From: Coralliovum pocilloporae
GTDB lineage: Bacteria > Pseudomonadota > Alphaproteobacteria > Rhizobiales > Cohaesibacteraceae
Length of the DNA: 64,000 bases
Direction: 5' to 3'
NCBI RefSeq assembly: GCF_030845175.1
Contig: NZ_CP132542.1
Coordinates: forward strand, 1,384,607-1,448,606
In this document: positions 26,995 to 36,164 of the stretch, piece by piece
How the letters are laid out: each line of letters begins with the position of its first letter
Position numbering within the stretch: position 1 is the first letter of the stretch
Notes under the pieces: model-generated
Told to the model about the DNA's origin: nothing
The model's input: the letters and a program-made list of their open reading frames with translations, nothing else
Database searches by the model: none
Translations under genes and position numbers: made by a program

Positions 26995-28074
26995 TTAGGC
27001 CGGCTGATCTGCCAGGCGATTCAAGATCTCTCTAACGGCCCGAGAAAAATCACCTCTTTGCAGGCGCCCGGCCGTTTCAATCACGTAGATCATATACCGT
27101 TCAAAGAACGCATAATACAGATGCTCTGCCCTGATATCAGCCAGCCCGATCACAGCACGCCTGCTGATCGCATCAGCAATAACCGACTGCCTGTTGCCTT
27201 CAGCCCCTGATAGAGCGTGGTCCTCCGTCAAACCCCATCCCGCATAGAACGGCATTCCGAAGACATGAACAGGCAGCGCCGCATTCAAGGCTTCAAAACC
27301 AATCTGGCTGGTCACCACATAAACGCTGACCGCATGCTCAAAAACCGTCCAGATGTTGACAGGGGTCATGAGAAAACTGATGCGTGCCCGCTCAGCCTCA
27401 CTCAGGAACCCGGCGAGCTGATCCGGATGCAGATAGCCTTTCTTTCGCCCGAGATAGACTTCCGGATGGATCTTGATAACAACCCTATGGTCGGGATTAT
27501 CCGCCAGCGCCGCTTTGACCATCTGCTCAAATGACGTGACGCTCCCCGCTCCAAGCTCAATAGACTTGTCGTCATAGGTCTGGTCCACAATCAGAACAAA
27601 CCGACCCAGAGCCTGAAGGTCTTCCGGCAGTACCGTCTGATCATAGCTGTCATTGTATTTCGACAAGCGGTTCTGGCGCAGAGCATCCATGACCTCACGA
27701 CCGGATTGCACGACAGACAGATCGTCCTCGGCAGCTTCAACAGCAGAGATAACCAGATGCTCAAAGCGGCTCGGCCTTGTGGCATCAAAATAGATGCCCA
27801 GCTCATCAAAGACCAAAGAAACGGAACGCTCCACATGACCGGGCCTGACAGAGCGCAGCAAACCATCCTCTCCGGTCAGGTAATGCTTACCCAGTCCCTC
27901 TGCCACAAATCGCGCCGTACGCGCCCACCGGCGCATGCCCCATCCGACAATGACTGAATCAGTATCCAGAAAGCAGGACAGAGGGAGAAAATAGGCGACA
28001 CCATCAAGCGCAACCTCAAACTCCTTACGCCGCTTCAAAAGGCCGGGAGACAGCAAGCCGATATGTTTTGTCAT
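26995..28074 (-). CDS. KpsC-like capsule protein, single-module
   Basis: 359 residues that match one half of KpsC/LipA, the beta-Kdo transferase that extends the poly-Kdo linker of group 2 capsules. Motifs include VGWGMRRWARTARF, LTGEDGLLRSVRPG, ELGIYFDATRPSRFEH, VVIKIHPEVYLGRKKG and VTSQIGFEALNAALPV. The standard protein is about 670 residues with two such modules, each with its own linkage; here only one is present and the ends look natural rather than cut. It is on the opposite strand from the KpsS-like pair, 140 bases from ugd. With one module, linker extension might be shorter or of one linkage only. Confidence 0.85.
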   Translation of the reverse strand: MTKHIGLLSPGLLKRRKEFEVALDGVAYFLPLSCFLDTDSVIVGWGMRRWARTARFVAEGLGKHYLTGEDGLLRSVRPGHVERSVSLVFDELGIYFDATRPSRFEHLVISAVEAAEDDLSVVQSGREVMDALRQNRLSKYNDSYDQTVLPEDLQALGRFVLIVDQTYDDKSIELGAGSVTSFEQMVKAALADNPDHRVVIKIHPEVYLGRKKGYLHPDQLAGFLSEAERARISFLMTPVNIWTVFEHAVSVYVVTSQIGFEALNAALPVHVFGMPFYAGWGLTEDHALSGAEGNRQSVIADAISRRAVIGLADIRAEHLYYAFFERYMIYVIETAGRLQRGDFSRAVREILNRLADQPA

Positions 28075-28300
28075 CGCAAGCCTCTCACATCCCTGGCGAT
28101 GCCACGTCCTATAATCAATCCTTCGGCCCGAATAAAGAACAGGGAAAGAAACAGATCCATTATGTCACTGATACGAGATCCGTACAGGTCGACTTCCATC
28201 TCGTTAGCGTTTTCTCACAGTACCCCTCACAATGCTATGACTTGGGTGTGAAGGCGACAGGCTCTAGGGTCAAGAGAAACCATCAACTGGAGCAGATCAG

Positions 28301-29107
28301 ATGCGCACTTCATGGCTTGCCGGATTAGCCATCGCATTCTCGGGTTTCTTGTCTTCCCCTGCAATTGCAGACACAAGTGATCGATGTGAAGGCAACCAGG
28401 CCTGTCAGATCAAAGATCGGTCCTACCATGTGCGGGCTCCGAAAGGCTGGGATGGCAAGACACCACTTCCTGTTCTGCTCTATTTCCACGGTTGGGGGCG
28501 AACGGGCCTCAACCCGATCAACAATCCCAAAGTCGGAGGCGCGACCGATTCCAACAATGTGCTTCTGGTTGCCCCGAACGGCATCAGACGGAGCTGGGAT
28601 TTCTGGGACTATGATTCCCGCGACACGCCTTTTGTTGACAAGGTGCTCGCCGATGTGAGCGCCAGATGGCCGATTGACCGGAAACGGATTTTCATATCCG
28701 GCTATTCCTATGGCGCAGCCATGGCCTGGCGGCTGGCTTGCGAACGGGGCAGCGAATTTGCCGGATACCTGTCGATCGCCGGGACCCTGTGGCGTCAGAA
28801 CGATATTCAATGCGCTGGCGGCCCGGTCAATCTGGCGCATGTGCACGGGTTGAGGGATAACGTGATGGACCTGCCCACCGGGACAGACGGTGACCCGCTG
28901 AACGGCATTGCACTCTGGCGTCGGATCAATCAGTGCGAAGGCCGCCCGGATCAGATTGAAGAAACAGGCACATTCACCTGCTATGCGTGGAGTTCCTGCG
29001 GATCAGGCAAGCGGACATCAGCCTGTTTTCACAAGTCCGGCCATCTCATTCCGAAAGGCTGGCTGAATGCCACCCTGAAACAGGTTCTTAGAGAACCCGC
29101 ATCATGA
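28301..29107 (+). CDS. Exported esterase, polyhydroxyalkanoate-depolymerase/feruloyl-esterase-like
   Basis: 268 residues with a signal peptide (WLAGLAIAFSGFLSSPAIA|DT) and an alpha/beta-hydrolase core. The nucleophile elbow is GYSYGA (GxSxG), preceded by LYFHGWGRTG for the oxyanion site; an Asp in GDP and a His in SGHLIP could complete the triad. Six or more cysteines in the exported part, such as CEGNQACQIK and CYAWSSCGSG, suggest disulfide bonds. The family (LpqC/COG3509) acts on short polyester or carboxylic esters, and the natural substrate is unknown. GGAG precedes the start at good distance. Confidence 0.82.
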   Translation: MRTSWLAGLAIAFSGFLSSPAIADTSDRCEGNQACQIKDRSYHVRAPKGWDGKTPLPVLLYFHGWGRTGLNPINNPKVGGATDSNNVLLVAPNGIRRSWDFWDYDSRDTPFVDKVLADVSARWPIDRKRIFISGYSYGAAMAWRLACERGSEFAGYLSIAGTLWRQNDIQCAGGPVNLAHVHGLRDNVMDLPTGTDGDPLNGIALWRRINQCEGRPDQIEETGTFTCYAWSSCGSGKRTSACFHKSGHLIPKGWLNATLKQVLREPAS

Positions 29108-29236
29108 ATCGAGATCGGGGCCCATCCTGTGATTATTGCTGGAAATTGACCGCGTAATCCGCCATATATGGCCAGTTGACGGCAGGCTGCAGACTTTAAT
29201 CTGTCCAGCCTGCCTTGTTATCTGGAAAGTCTGGTC

Positions 29237-30118
29237 ATGTCCGCACGTCACATCCCGTTCCGCAAGATGAACGGTCTGGGAAATACATTTGTGGTTTTCG
29301 ATGCCCGTCAGGAGCCCGTTACCCTGACGGCTGAGGAACGGCGCTGGGTGGCTGATGAAGCTGCCGGTGGTCCCGGTTTTGACCAGATGATCACCATCGA
29401 GAAGCCAACGGTTGGCGGCATGGATGCCTTTATGCGCATTCACAATGCCGATGGCGGTGAAGTGGATGCCTGCGGCAACGCCACCCGCTGCATCGGCTGG
29501 CTGCTGATGCAGGAAGCAAACAACAGCTTCGCCAATATTCTGACCAATGCCGGGTTTCTGAAGGCGATTGATGCCGGGGAACCTCATATGGTGACTGTGG
29601 ACATGGGTATGCCACGCCTTGAATGGCAGGACATTCCGTTGGCCGAAGAGTTTGCTGACACCCGTGTCATTGAATTGCAGATTGGCCCGATTGATGATCC
29701 GATCCTGCATTCTCCGTCTGCCGTGAACATGGGCAACCCTCACGCAATCTTCTGGGTGGACAATGTTGAAGCCTACGACCTTGAAAAGATCGGTCCGCTT
29801 CTGGAACACCACCCGATCTTCCCCGAGCGCGCCAATATCAGTCTGGCGCAATTGATCGGAGAGAATGAAATCAGGCTCAAGGTCTGGGAACGCGGTGTCG
29901 GACAGACACGAGCCTGTGGCACAGCAGCCTGCGCTGTTGGCGTTGCCGCTCCGCGTAAGAAGCTGACTGACAGAAAAACCGTCATCCACCTGCCCGGTGG
30001 CCCCCTTGCCATTCATTGGCGGGAGGAGGATGATCATGTGCTGATGACCGGTGCAATCGAGGATGAGTATAAAGGACAGCTCGACCTCGATGCCCGCAGC
30101 TGGACAAAGGACCACTGA
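29237..30118 (+). CDS. dapF: Diaminopimelate epimerase
   Basis: 293 residues. DapF converts LL- to meso-diaminopimelate for lysine and peptidoglycan synthesis. Both catalytic cysteines are in recognisable contexts: DACGNATRC (usually CGNGxR, so Gly is Ala here) and TRACGTAACAV. The N-terminus KMNGLGNTFVVFDAR is typical. It starts an operon with mtaB (8 bases downstream), ftsY and yciB on the plus strand. Confidence 0.96.
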   Translation: MSARHIPFRKMNGLGNTFVVFDARQEPVTLTAEERRWVADEAAGGPGFDQMITIEKPTVGGMDAFMRIHNADGGEVDACGNATRCIGWLLMQEANNSFANILTNAGFLKAIDAGEPHMVTVDMGMPRLEWQDIPLAEEFADTRVIELQIGPIDDPILHSPSAVNMGNPHAIFWVDNVEAYDLEKIGPLLEHHPIFPERANISLAQLIGENEIRLKVWERGVGQTRACGTAACAVGVAAPRKKLTDRKTVIHLPGGPLAIHWREEDDHVLMTGAIEDEYKGQLDLDARSWTKDH

Positions 30119-30126
30119 CGCAGCCC

Positions 30127-31380
30127 ATGGCCATCAAGGTTCTCACATTTGGATGCCGACTGAACGCTTATGAGTCGGAAGTGATGAAGCGGGAAGCAGA
30201 AGCCTCCGGCCTCAATGAGGCTGTGCTGGTCAACACCTGTGCGGTAACCGGCGAGGCTGTCAGGCAGGCTCGACAGGCCATTCGTCGCGCCCGTCGGGAA
30301 AATCCGGACGCTCGCATCATTGTATCCGGCTGCGCCGCCCAGACCGAGACCGAGACCTTCGCCGGAATGGACGAAGTGGATCTGGTCCTTGGCAATGATG
30401 AGAAGCTCGATCGCAGCAATTACGTGATCAACGATTTCGGCGTCTCGTCCGAAGAGCGTGTCCGTGTCAATGACATCATGGCCGTCAGAGAAACCGCACC
30501 GCATCTGATAGACGGTCTGATGGACCGTGCGCGCGCCTTCGTCCAGATCCAGAACGGCTGTGATCACCGCTGTACGTTCTGCATCATCCCCTATGGCCGC
30601 GGCAATTCGCGCTCCGTCCCGATGGGTGATGTGACAGCCCAGATCCGCCGACTTGTTGAAAATGGCTATGGCGAGATTGTCCTGACCGGTGTCGACATCA
30701 CCTCTTACGGTGCCGACCTGCCCGGTGCACCAACCCTGGGCAGGCTCTGTGACGCTATTCTGAGGCAGGTGCCTGATCTGAAGCGGCTCAGAATTTCATC
30801 CATCGATTCCATTGAGGCTGATGATTATCTGATGCGGGTCATTGCGGAAGAAGACCGTCTGATGCCGCATCTGCATCTGTCGCTTCAGGCCGGGGACAAC
30901 ATGATCCTCAAACGGATGAAGCGACGACATTCCCGCGAGGACACAATCCGCTTCTGTCGCGAAGTCAGGGATCTGCGCCCGGACATGGTTTTCGGTGCTG
31001 ACATCATTGCCGGGTTCCCGACCGAGACAGAAGAGATGTTCAGGCAGTCTCTGGCAATTGTTGATGAGTGTGACCTCACCCATCTGCATGTTTTCCCCTT
31101 CTCCCCCCGCCCGGGAACACCGGCCGCGAAGATGCCGCAGGTTGACAGGTCTGTAGTGAAAGAGCGCGCAGCGCGCCTGAGACAGAAAGGCGAACTGGCT
31201 CTGACCCATCATTTCTCGTCTGAGGTTGGGCAAAGCCGCTCCGTGCTGGTAGAGAAAGCAGGGCTTGGCCGCACCGAGCAATTCACACTGACAGAGCTTG
31301 ATACGGGCATTCCCGGCGAGATCATTCCTGTGACCATAACCGGACACACCGACCGCGCGCTTGTGGCAAGCGCTAGCTGA
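30127..31380 (+). CDS. mtaB: tRNA t6A37 methylthiotransferase MtaB
   Basis: 417 residues. This radical-SAM enzyme adds a methylthio group to t6A at position 37 of tRNAs that read ANN codons. It has the N-terminal UPF0004 domain (TFGCRLNAYES, VLVNTCAVTGEA, SGCAAQ) with its cluster cysteines, the radical-SAM CxxxCxxC motif in CDHRCTFCIIPYGRG, and a C-terminal TRAM-like region. The gene is 8 bases after dapF and 13 before ftsY, the usual order in Rhizobiales. Confidence 0.95.
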   Translation: MAIKVLTFGCRLNAYESEVMKREAEASGLNEAVLVNTCAVTGEAVRQARQAIRRARRENPDARIIVSGCAAQTETETFAGMDEVDLVLGNDEKLDRSNYVINDFGVSSEERVRVNDIMAVRETAPHLIDGLMDRARAFVQIQNGCDHRCTFCIIPYGRGNSRSVPMGDVTAQIRRLVENGYGEIVLTGVDITSYGADLPGAPTLGRLCDAILRQVPDLKRLRISSIDSIEADDYLMRVIAEEDRLMPHLHLSLQAGDNMILKRMKRRHSREDTIRFCREVRDLRPDMVFGADIIAGFPTETEEMFRQSLAIVDECDLTHLHVFPFSPRPGTPAAKMPQVDRSVVKERAARLRQKGELALTHHFSSEVGQSRSVLVEKAGLGRTEQFTLTELDTGIPGEIIPVTITGHTDRALVASAS

Positions 31381-31393
31381 CAAAGGCCGGATC

Positions 31394-32650
31394 ATGAGCG
31401 AACAAAAAAAGGGCTTCTTTGGCCGCCTGTTCGGCGGGGCCGACAAGCAATCAGAAGAAGATCGGACTGACGATACAGCCATTGTTGCCAGTGAGCCTGT
31501 CGAGAACAGCAGCCCTAAGAGCATAGAACCGGATGATACTGCCGAAGCAGTGCCCGCGACCGATACCGTGGAGGAAGCACCAGAGCCCTCCCAACCATCA
31601 GAAGCGGTTGAGACGGCTGAAGCGGATGACCCAACTGTCCATGCTATGGCCGAGGAGAATGCCTCCTCCGCCCCTGAAGAATCTGAAGAAACGTCTGAAG
31701 AACCTTCTGTTGACGTTCCTCAACCGAAGCAAAGCTGGTTCCAGCGCCTGCGCCAGGGTCTGTCCCGATCCTCAAATTCGCTTACCGACGGCATCACTTC
31801 AATTTTCACCAAGCGCAAGCTGGACGAAGACACGCTGCAGGATCTGGAAGACATTCTGATTCAGGCCGATCTGGGTGTCGAGACCGCCATGGCAATTACA
31901 GATCGCCTGTCAGATGGCCGTTTCAACAAGGAAATCTCAGACGAGGAAGTGCGCCAGATCCTCGCCGATGAGGTGGAGGCCGTTTTGAAGCCAGTGGCAC
32001 GGCCTCTGGAAGTCGATACCAGTCAGGCCGGACCTCATGTGATCCTGATGGTAGGGGTAAACGGCACAGGCAAGACCACCACAATCGGCAAACTGGCATC
32101 GAAATTCCGGGCTGAAGGCAAATCCGTCATGCTGGCAGCCGGTGATACATTCCGCGCGGCCGCAATTGACCAGCTCAAGGTCTGGGGCGAACGGACCGGT
32201 TCACCGGTTCTCAGCCGCGATGTGGGATCGGATGCTGCAAGTCTCGCCTATGACGCCATGAAAGATGCCGCCAATGCTGGCTCAGACATTCTGATGATCG
32301 ACACAGCCGGACGTCTTCAGAACAAGGCCGAACTGATGGCCGAACTGGAAAAGGTCATTCGCGTCATCAAGAAGCACGACGAAAATGCACCCCATTCCGT
32401 TCTTCTGGTTCTCGATGCCACAACCGGCCAGAACGCGGTCAACCAGGTCGAGATTTTCGGCAAGGTCGCTGGCGTCACCGGACTGGTGATGACAAAGCTT
32501 GATGGCACCGCACGCGGTGGTATTCTGGTGGCCATTTCTGCCAAGCACAAACTGCCGGTGCACTTCATTGGTATTGGTGAAGGCGTCGATGACCTCGAAC
32601 CGTTCGAACCCGGCGATTTTGCCAAGGCCATAGCCGGGCTGGAAGGATAA
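31394..32650 (+). CDS. ftsY: Signal recognition particle receptor FtsY
   Basis: 418 residues from MSEQKKGFFGRL. The A domain (to about residue 110) is acidic and rich in Glu, Pro, Thr and Ala. It is followed by the helical N domain and the GTPase G domain with GVNGTGKTTTIGKLA, DTFRAAAIDQL, DTAGRLQNK, TKLDGTARGG and the closing GIGEGVDDLEPF. FtsY docks ribosome-SRP complexes at the membrane for co-translational insertion. The track-like longer start at 31361 overlaps mtaB and is rejected in favour of 31394. Confidence 0.97.
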   Translation: MSEQKKGFFGRLFGGADKQSEEDRTDDTAIVASEPVENSSPKSIEPDDTAEAVPATDTVEEAPEPSQPSEAVETAEADDPTVHAMAEENASSAPEESEETSEEPSVDVPQPKQSWFQRLRQGLSRSSNSLTDGITSIFTKRKLDEDTLQDLEDILIQADLGVETAMAITDRLSDGRFNKEISDEEVRQILADEVEAVLKPVARPLEVDTSQAGPHVILMVGVNGTGKTTTIGKLASKFRAEGKSVMLAAGDTFRAAAIDQLKVWGERTGSPVLSRDVGSDAASLAYDAMKDAANAGSDILMIDTAGRLQNKAELMAELEKVIRVIKKHDENAPHSVLLVLDATTGQNAVNQVEIFGKVAGVTGLVMTKLDGTARGGILVAISAKHKLPVHFIGIGEGVDDLEPFEPGDFAKAIAGLEG

Positions 32651-32656
32651 GTCTGA

Positions 32657-33226
32657 ATGTCTCAAGAAAAGCCGGACGAAATCAATCCGCTTCTGAAACT
32701 GGCACTGGAGCTGGGGCCGCTCGGCATCTTCTTCTTTGCCAATTCAAAGTTCGGGATCTTCTGGGCAACCGGACTGTTCATGGGTGCCATTGCAGTTTCC
32801 CTGGTGTTGAGCTTTGCCCTGACCCGCAAACTGGCCATTATGCCGCTGGTGACCGGCGCCTTTGTTCTGGTTTTTGGCGGATTGACCCTGATCCTTCAGG
32901 ATGAGCTTTTCATCAAGCTCAAGCCAACCATTGTCAACGTCCTGTTTGGCGCGATCCTGCTCGGTGGCTTGGCCTTTGGCAAATCCCTGCTGGGTTATGT
33001 CTTTGAATCCGCCTTTTCCCTTGATGATGAAGGCTGGCGCAAACTGACCTACCGCTGGGCCTTTTTCTTCTTTTTCCTGGCCGTTCTGAACGAGATTATC
33101 TGGCGTAACTTTTCCACCGACGACTGGGTTTCATTCAAGACGTTCGGCATCTTCCCGCTGACTATTGTTTTCACAATGGCACAGCTGCCACTCATCCAGC
33201 GGCACAGCACGGAAAAAATGGAATAG
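32657..33226 (+). CDS. yciB: Inner membrane-spanning protein YciB (septation protein A)
   Basis: 189 residues with five or six hydrophobic helices. It contains the family blocks [13 protein letters not shown], the long [17 protein letters not shown] and [18 protein letters not shown]. YciB is an inner membrane protein tied to cell division and envelope synthesis; its biochemistry is not settled. The gene starts 6 bases after ftsY and ends the plus-strand operon, which meets a minus-strand operon tail to tail 23 bases later. Confidence 0.93.
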   Translation: MSQEKPDEINPLLKLALELGPLGIFFFANSKFGIFWATGLFMGAIAVSLVLSFALTRKLAIMPLVTGAFVLVFGGLTLILQDELFIKLKPTIVNVLFGAILLGGLAFGKSLLGYVFESAFSLDDEGWRKLTYRWAFFFFFLAVLNEIIWRNFSTDDWVSFKTFGIFPLTIVFTMAQLPLIQRHSTEKME

Positions 33227-33249
33227 ACTTGAGGCGATGCGCAGATGCT

Positions 33250-33849
33250 CTATGCGTTGCGGTTGAACTGCCCGCCAACCGGCTCACCATTGCCGATATA
33301 AACGCTCTGGATCTGCAGCTGCTGAACCGTGACCCGCGCGCCGTTTTCAAGCTCAAGCTGGGCTTCAGCGACACGAACCGAATTAAACGAAATACCGTTC
33401 TCATCAACGCTGAACGTTTCAAGTTCGCCAAACCGGGCTGACAGACCATCAGCCTCGATCTCGGTATAGGAGGCGGAGGCTGAATCAAAGGAGAAGCCTT
33501 CCGGTAGGCCACCGAACGGTTCTGTCAGGCCTGCATTCGGCGGTGTCACACGGCGGGCTTCCGTCAGCTCGTCATTGCTGTCTTCTGCAGCAGCCTGGGG
33601 CTTCGCCACATCCTGATAGGCCCGCACACCTTTCAGATCTTCTTCTGTCTTACGCTTGCCGGCTTCCACGGCACTTTGCAGCAGGTCGACAGTCGCCTTG
33701 TCCCGTTCCGCCTTCTCAATGGCCTTGGTCAGCGCATCCTGTTGTGGCTCTTCTGCCTGCTCAGCATTGGGCTTTTCTGTCTGCGGACGATTAATCGTCG
33801 CAAAAAGAGACTGGCTGGATGTCTGTTCAAGAGTCAGAGAAAGGGACAT
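33250..33849 (-). CDS. Unknown alphaproteobacterial-type protein, last gene of the ccm operon
   Basis: 199 residues from the ATG at 33849, which has AGGAGG 5 bases upstream. I do not recognise a family. Residues 1-110 are charged and Gln/Ala/Glu-rich (KAIEKAERDKATVDLLQSA) and predicted helical. The C-terminal half is beta-like with repeated acidic strands (FGELETFSVDENGISFNSV, VYIGNGEPVGGQFNRNA). No signal peptide, membrane helix or cysteine is present. The codon use looks like that of its neighbours. It is 91 bases after the NUDIX gene. Confidence 0.65.
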   Translation of the reverse strand: MSLSLTLEQTSSQSLFATINRPQTEKPNAEQAEEPQQDALTKAIEKAERDKATVDLLQSAVEAGKRKTEEDLKGVRAYQDVAKPQAAAEDSNDELTEARRVTPPNAGLTEPFGGLPEGFSFDSASASYTEIEADGLSARFGELETFSVDENGISFNSVRVAEAQLELENGARVTVQQLQIQSVYIGNGEPVGGQFNRNA

Positions 33850-33940
33850 GGGGGCCTCCTGGCCGAAAAACAATCAGCCGCAGAATGCCGCAATTACAGT
33901 TAAGATTTTCCTAAAATCAATAGGTCCTGACCCTAAGACG

Positions 33941-34495
33941 TTACCGCCGGGCCAGCGTAGCCTCACCCAGGGCGCCGGCCGGATTCTGGAACGGAGGCTC
34001 CAGACCATCCTCATCAACAGATCTTGCCTGGAGCAAAGCCCAGTGCACGGATGGGAAAGCCAAGTCATCCCAGGGCAGGTCATCCCAGTGAAACAGAGCC
34101 ACATCAAGGCTCTCCTCACCAGCCGAAAAGCCACTCTCAAGCCGTGCCCGGTAGATCAGCTGCACCTGACTGATATGGGGAATTGTATAGACTGCCAGCA
34201 GCCCTAAAATCGCGATATCAGCACAGGCTTCTTCACGTGCTTCCCGCATGGCCCCGGCCTCCGGGCTTTCATGCAGCTCAAGATAACCCGCGGGCAATGT
34301 CCATAATCCATAGCCCGGTTCAATCGCACGGCGACAGAGCAGGTAACGGCCATCGTCACTCTGCACTACGGATCCTGCAACAATTTTTGGATTCTCATAG
34401 GCAATATGGCCACAACGGACACAGACATCCCGCTCATGGGTATCCCCTGCAGGAACAGCGCGCTCAAACAGGATGGCTTCTTTACTGTCTGCCAT
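33941..34495 (-). CDS. NUDIX hydrolase
   Basis: 184 residues from the ATG at 34495 with GGGAG 9 bases upstream. The NUDIX box is complete: GYLELHESPEAGAMREAREEACADI. A short CVRCGHIAYENP segment before it is half of the zinc-ribbon seen in NADH-pyrophosphatase-like members; the second CxxC pair is absent. Such enzymes hydrolyse nucleoside diphosphate derivatives, and the substrate is not evident. It is downstream of ccmG by 17 bases. Confidence 0.88.
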   Translation of the reverse strand: MADSKEAILFERAVPAGDTHERDVCVRCGHIAYENPKIVAGSVVQSDDGRYLLCRRAIEPGYGLWTLPAGYLELHESPEAGAMREAREEACADIAILGLLAVYTIPHISQVQLIYRARLESGFSAGEESLDVALFHWDDLPWDDLAFPSVHWALLQARSVDEDGLEPPFQNPAGALGEATLARR

Positions 34496-34512
34496 ATCCA
34501 AGCGCTCCCGCC

Positions 34513-35100
34513 TTATTGTGCAGCCAAGACCTTTTCAATTTCCGGCATCAGGATATCACGCTTGGAACGAGCCGTCAGCGGGCCAATAAACTTGTAGCGA
34601 ATAACCCCGTTCCGATCGACGACAAAGGTTTCAGGCACGCCGTAGACGCCCCAGTCAATGCCGGTCCGGCCTTTCGGGTCAACCCCGATTGCATCAAACG
34701 AGTTGCCCAGCTCTGTTAGGAATGCCCGGGCATTGTCCGGCGTATCCTTGTAGTTCAGGCCGAACACCTTGAACCGGTCATCCTTGGCCAGCTCATTGAT
34801 GATCGGATGCTCCTGACGGCAGGGTACGCACCAGGATGCCCAGATATTGACAAGGGTCACCTGACCCTTCAGGTCGGCTCGGGAGAAACCCGGCACACCG
34901 GTGCCATCAAGCGCAGGCAGGGTAAACTCCGGTGCAGGCTTGCCCTTCAGGGCAGAGGGAAGGTTGTTCGGATTATCACCACTTCCGAGCCGCTCGAAAA
35001 ACAGCCCGGCGAGAGCCAGGAAGATAATCAGAGGCAGAAGGATGAGAACAATGCGAAGCCCACTGCCCTTCTTGACCGCAACAGAAGCCTCTTCACTCAT
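34513..35100 (-). CDS. ccmG: Cytochrome c biogenesis thioredoxin CcmG (DsbE)
   Basis: 195 residues with a single N-terminal membrane anchor (about residues 14-32) and a periplasmic thioredoxin fold carrying NIWASWCVPCRQEH. It keeps apocytochrome c cysteines reduced for heme attachment. The family signature GVYGVPETFVVDRNG holds the cis-proline. It overlaps ccmD by 4 bases and is the fifth ccm gene in the operon. Confidence 0.95.
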   Translation of the reverse strand: MSEEASVAVKKGSGLRIVLILLPLIIFLALAGLFFERLGSGDNPNNLPSALKGKPAPEFTLPALDGTGVPGFSRADLKGQVTLVNIWASWCVPCRQEHPIINELAKDDRFKVFGLNYKDTPDNARAFLTELGNSFDAIGVDPKGRTGIDWGVYGVPETFVVDRNGVIRYKFIGPLTARSKRDILMPEIEKVLAAQ

Positions 35101-35285
35101 CCGGCATCTCCGTCAGGCATACGCGCTGCAGATCGCCGTCCAATACCGCTCTTTTCAAGCTCGGTCAGAAGGCGTTTCTGCGTCCTGCCATCTATAATGA
35201 TCCAGCCGATCAAGACGGCAAGAACAAGGATGGCAATCCCGTAGGATGCTGCGATATAGCCTGCATGAGGTCCCCAGATCAGCAT
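35097..35285 (-). CDS. ccmD: Heme exporter subunit CcmD
   Basis: 62 residues: MLIWGPHAGYIAASYG followed by one membrane helix and a charged tail. This is the small CcmD protein that helps release holo-CcmE from CcmABC. The HAxYIxxxYG motif is diagnostic. Its ATG overlaps the TGA of ccmC (TGATG), so a longer upstream reading in the same frame is not needed. It overlaps ccmG by 4 bases at its other end. Confidence 0.9.
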   Translation of the reverse strand: MLIWGPHAGYIAASYGIAILVLAVLIGWIIIDGRTQKRLLTELEKSGIGRRSAARMPDGDAG

Positions 35286-36049
35286 CAGTTTGTCTCCTTT
35301 GCAGCCTGCATCAACTGCATCGCACGAACCCGGCGCTTCAGAATTTCCGTCCGCATCGACATGAAATGAAGCAGCATGAACAGAAGGCTGAAGGCAACAG
35401 CCATGACAATCAGGGGCCACAGCATACTCGGGTGAATGGTCGGTCCGTCAAGGCGGATGACACTGGCGGGCTGATGAAGCGTGTTCCACCAGTCCACCGA
35501 AAACTTGATAATTGGAATATTGATGAAACCGACCAGGGTCAGAATGGCAGCAGACCGCGCAGCACGGGTCGGGTCTTCAATCGTCCGCCAAAGGGCAATC
35601 AGCCCGAGATACATGATGAACAGCACCAGAACCGACGTCAGGCGCGCGTCCCACACCCACCAGGTTCCCCACATGGGCTTGCCCCACAGGGAGCCGGTAA
35701 GAAGGGAAATAAAGGTGAAAACAGCGCCGATCGGTGCCACACATTTGGCAGAGACATCAGCAAGCGGATGACGCCATACAAGCGTTCCCACAGACGACAT
35801 GGCCATCACCGTGTACGAGAACATGGCCAGCCAGGCCGCAGGCACATGCAGAAACATGATCCGCACGGTTTCTCCCTGCTGATAATCAGCCGGTGCCGAA
35901 AAGAACGACCCATAGATACCAACGGCAAACAGCACCACGATCAGACCGATCAGCCAGGGCTGAACAATATCAACGAACCGCAGAAAACGGCTCGGATTGG
36001 CCAATCGCCAGAGAGAAGAGGCCGCCTGTGGCTGTGTGGTGGCTGTCAT
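35285..36049 (-). CDS. ccmC: Heme exporter permease CcmC
   Basis: 254 residues, six membrane helices, with the periplasmic tryptophan-rich heme-binding WxWD segment (MWGTWWVWDARLTS). CcmC delivers heme to CcmE. Family features include MFLHVPAAW with a heme-ligand His near residue 90. A 115-base AT-rich gap separates it from ccmB upstream. Confidence 0.95.
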   Translation of the reverse strand: MTATTQPQAASSLWRLANPSRFLRFVDIVQPWLIGLIVVLFAVGIYGSFFSAPADYQQGETVRIMFLHVPAAWLAMFSYTVMAMSSVGTLVWRHPLADVSAKCVAPIGAVFTFISLLTGSLWGKPMWGTWWVWDARLTSVLVLFIMYLGLIALWRTIEDPTRAARSAAILTLVGFINIPIIKFSVDWWNTLHQPASVIRLDGPTIHPSMLWPLIVMAVAFSLLFMLLHFMSMRTEILKRRVRAMQLMQAAKETN

Positions 36050-36164
36050 TGTATTCGTCCTGCACTCTGTTTCTGGAACAGTTCCAGACCGATATATAGA
36101 TATAAATACGTGGTCTCATTGATCAAGATCACGCGATCAGATGATAATTCCTTCGATCGTTAGC

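Noticed and set aside
29102..30115. Open frame of 337 codons on the minus strand opposite dapF
   Set aside because: Antisense shadow of dapF; composition is not protein-like and no ribosome-binding site is seen.
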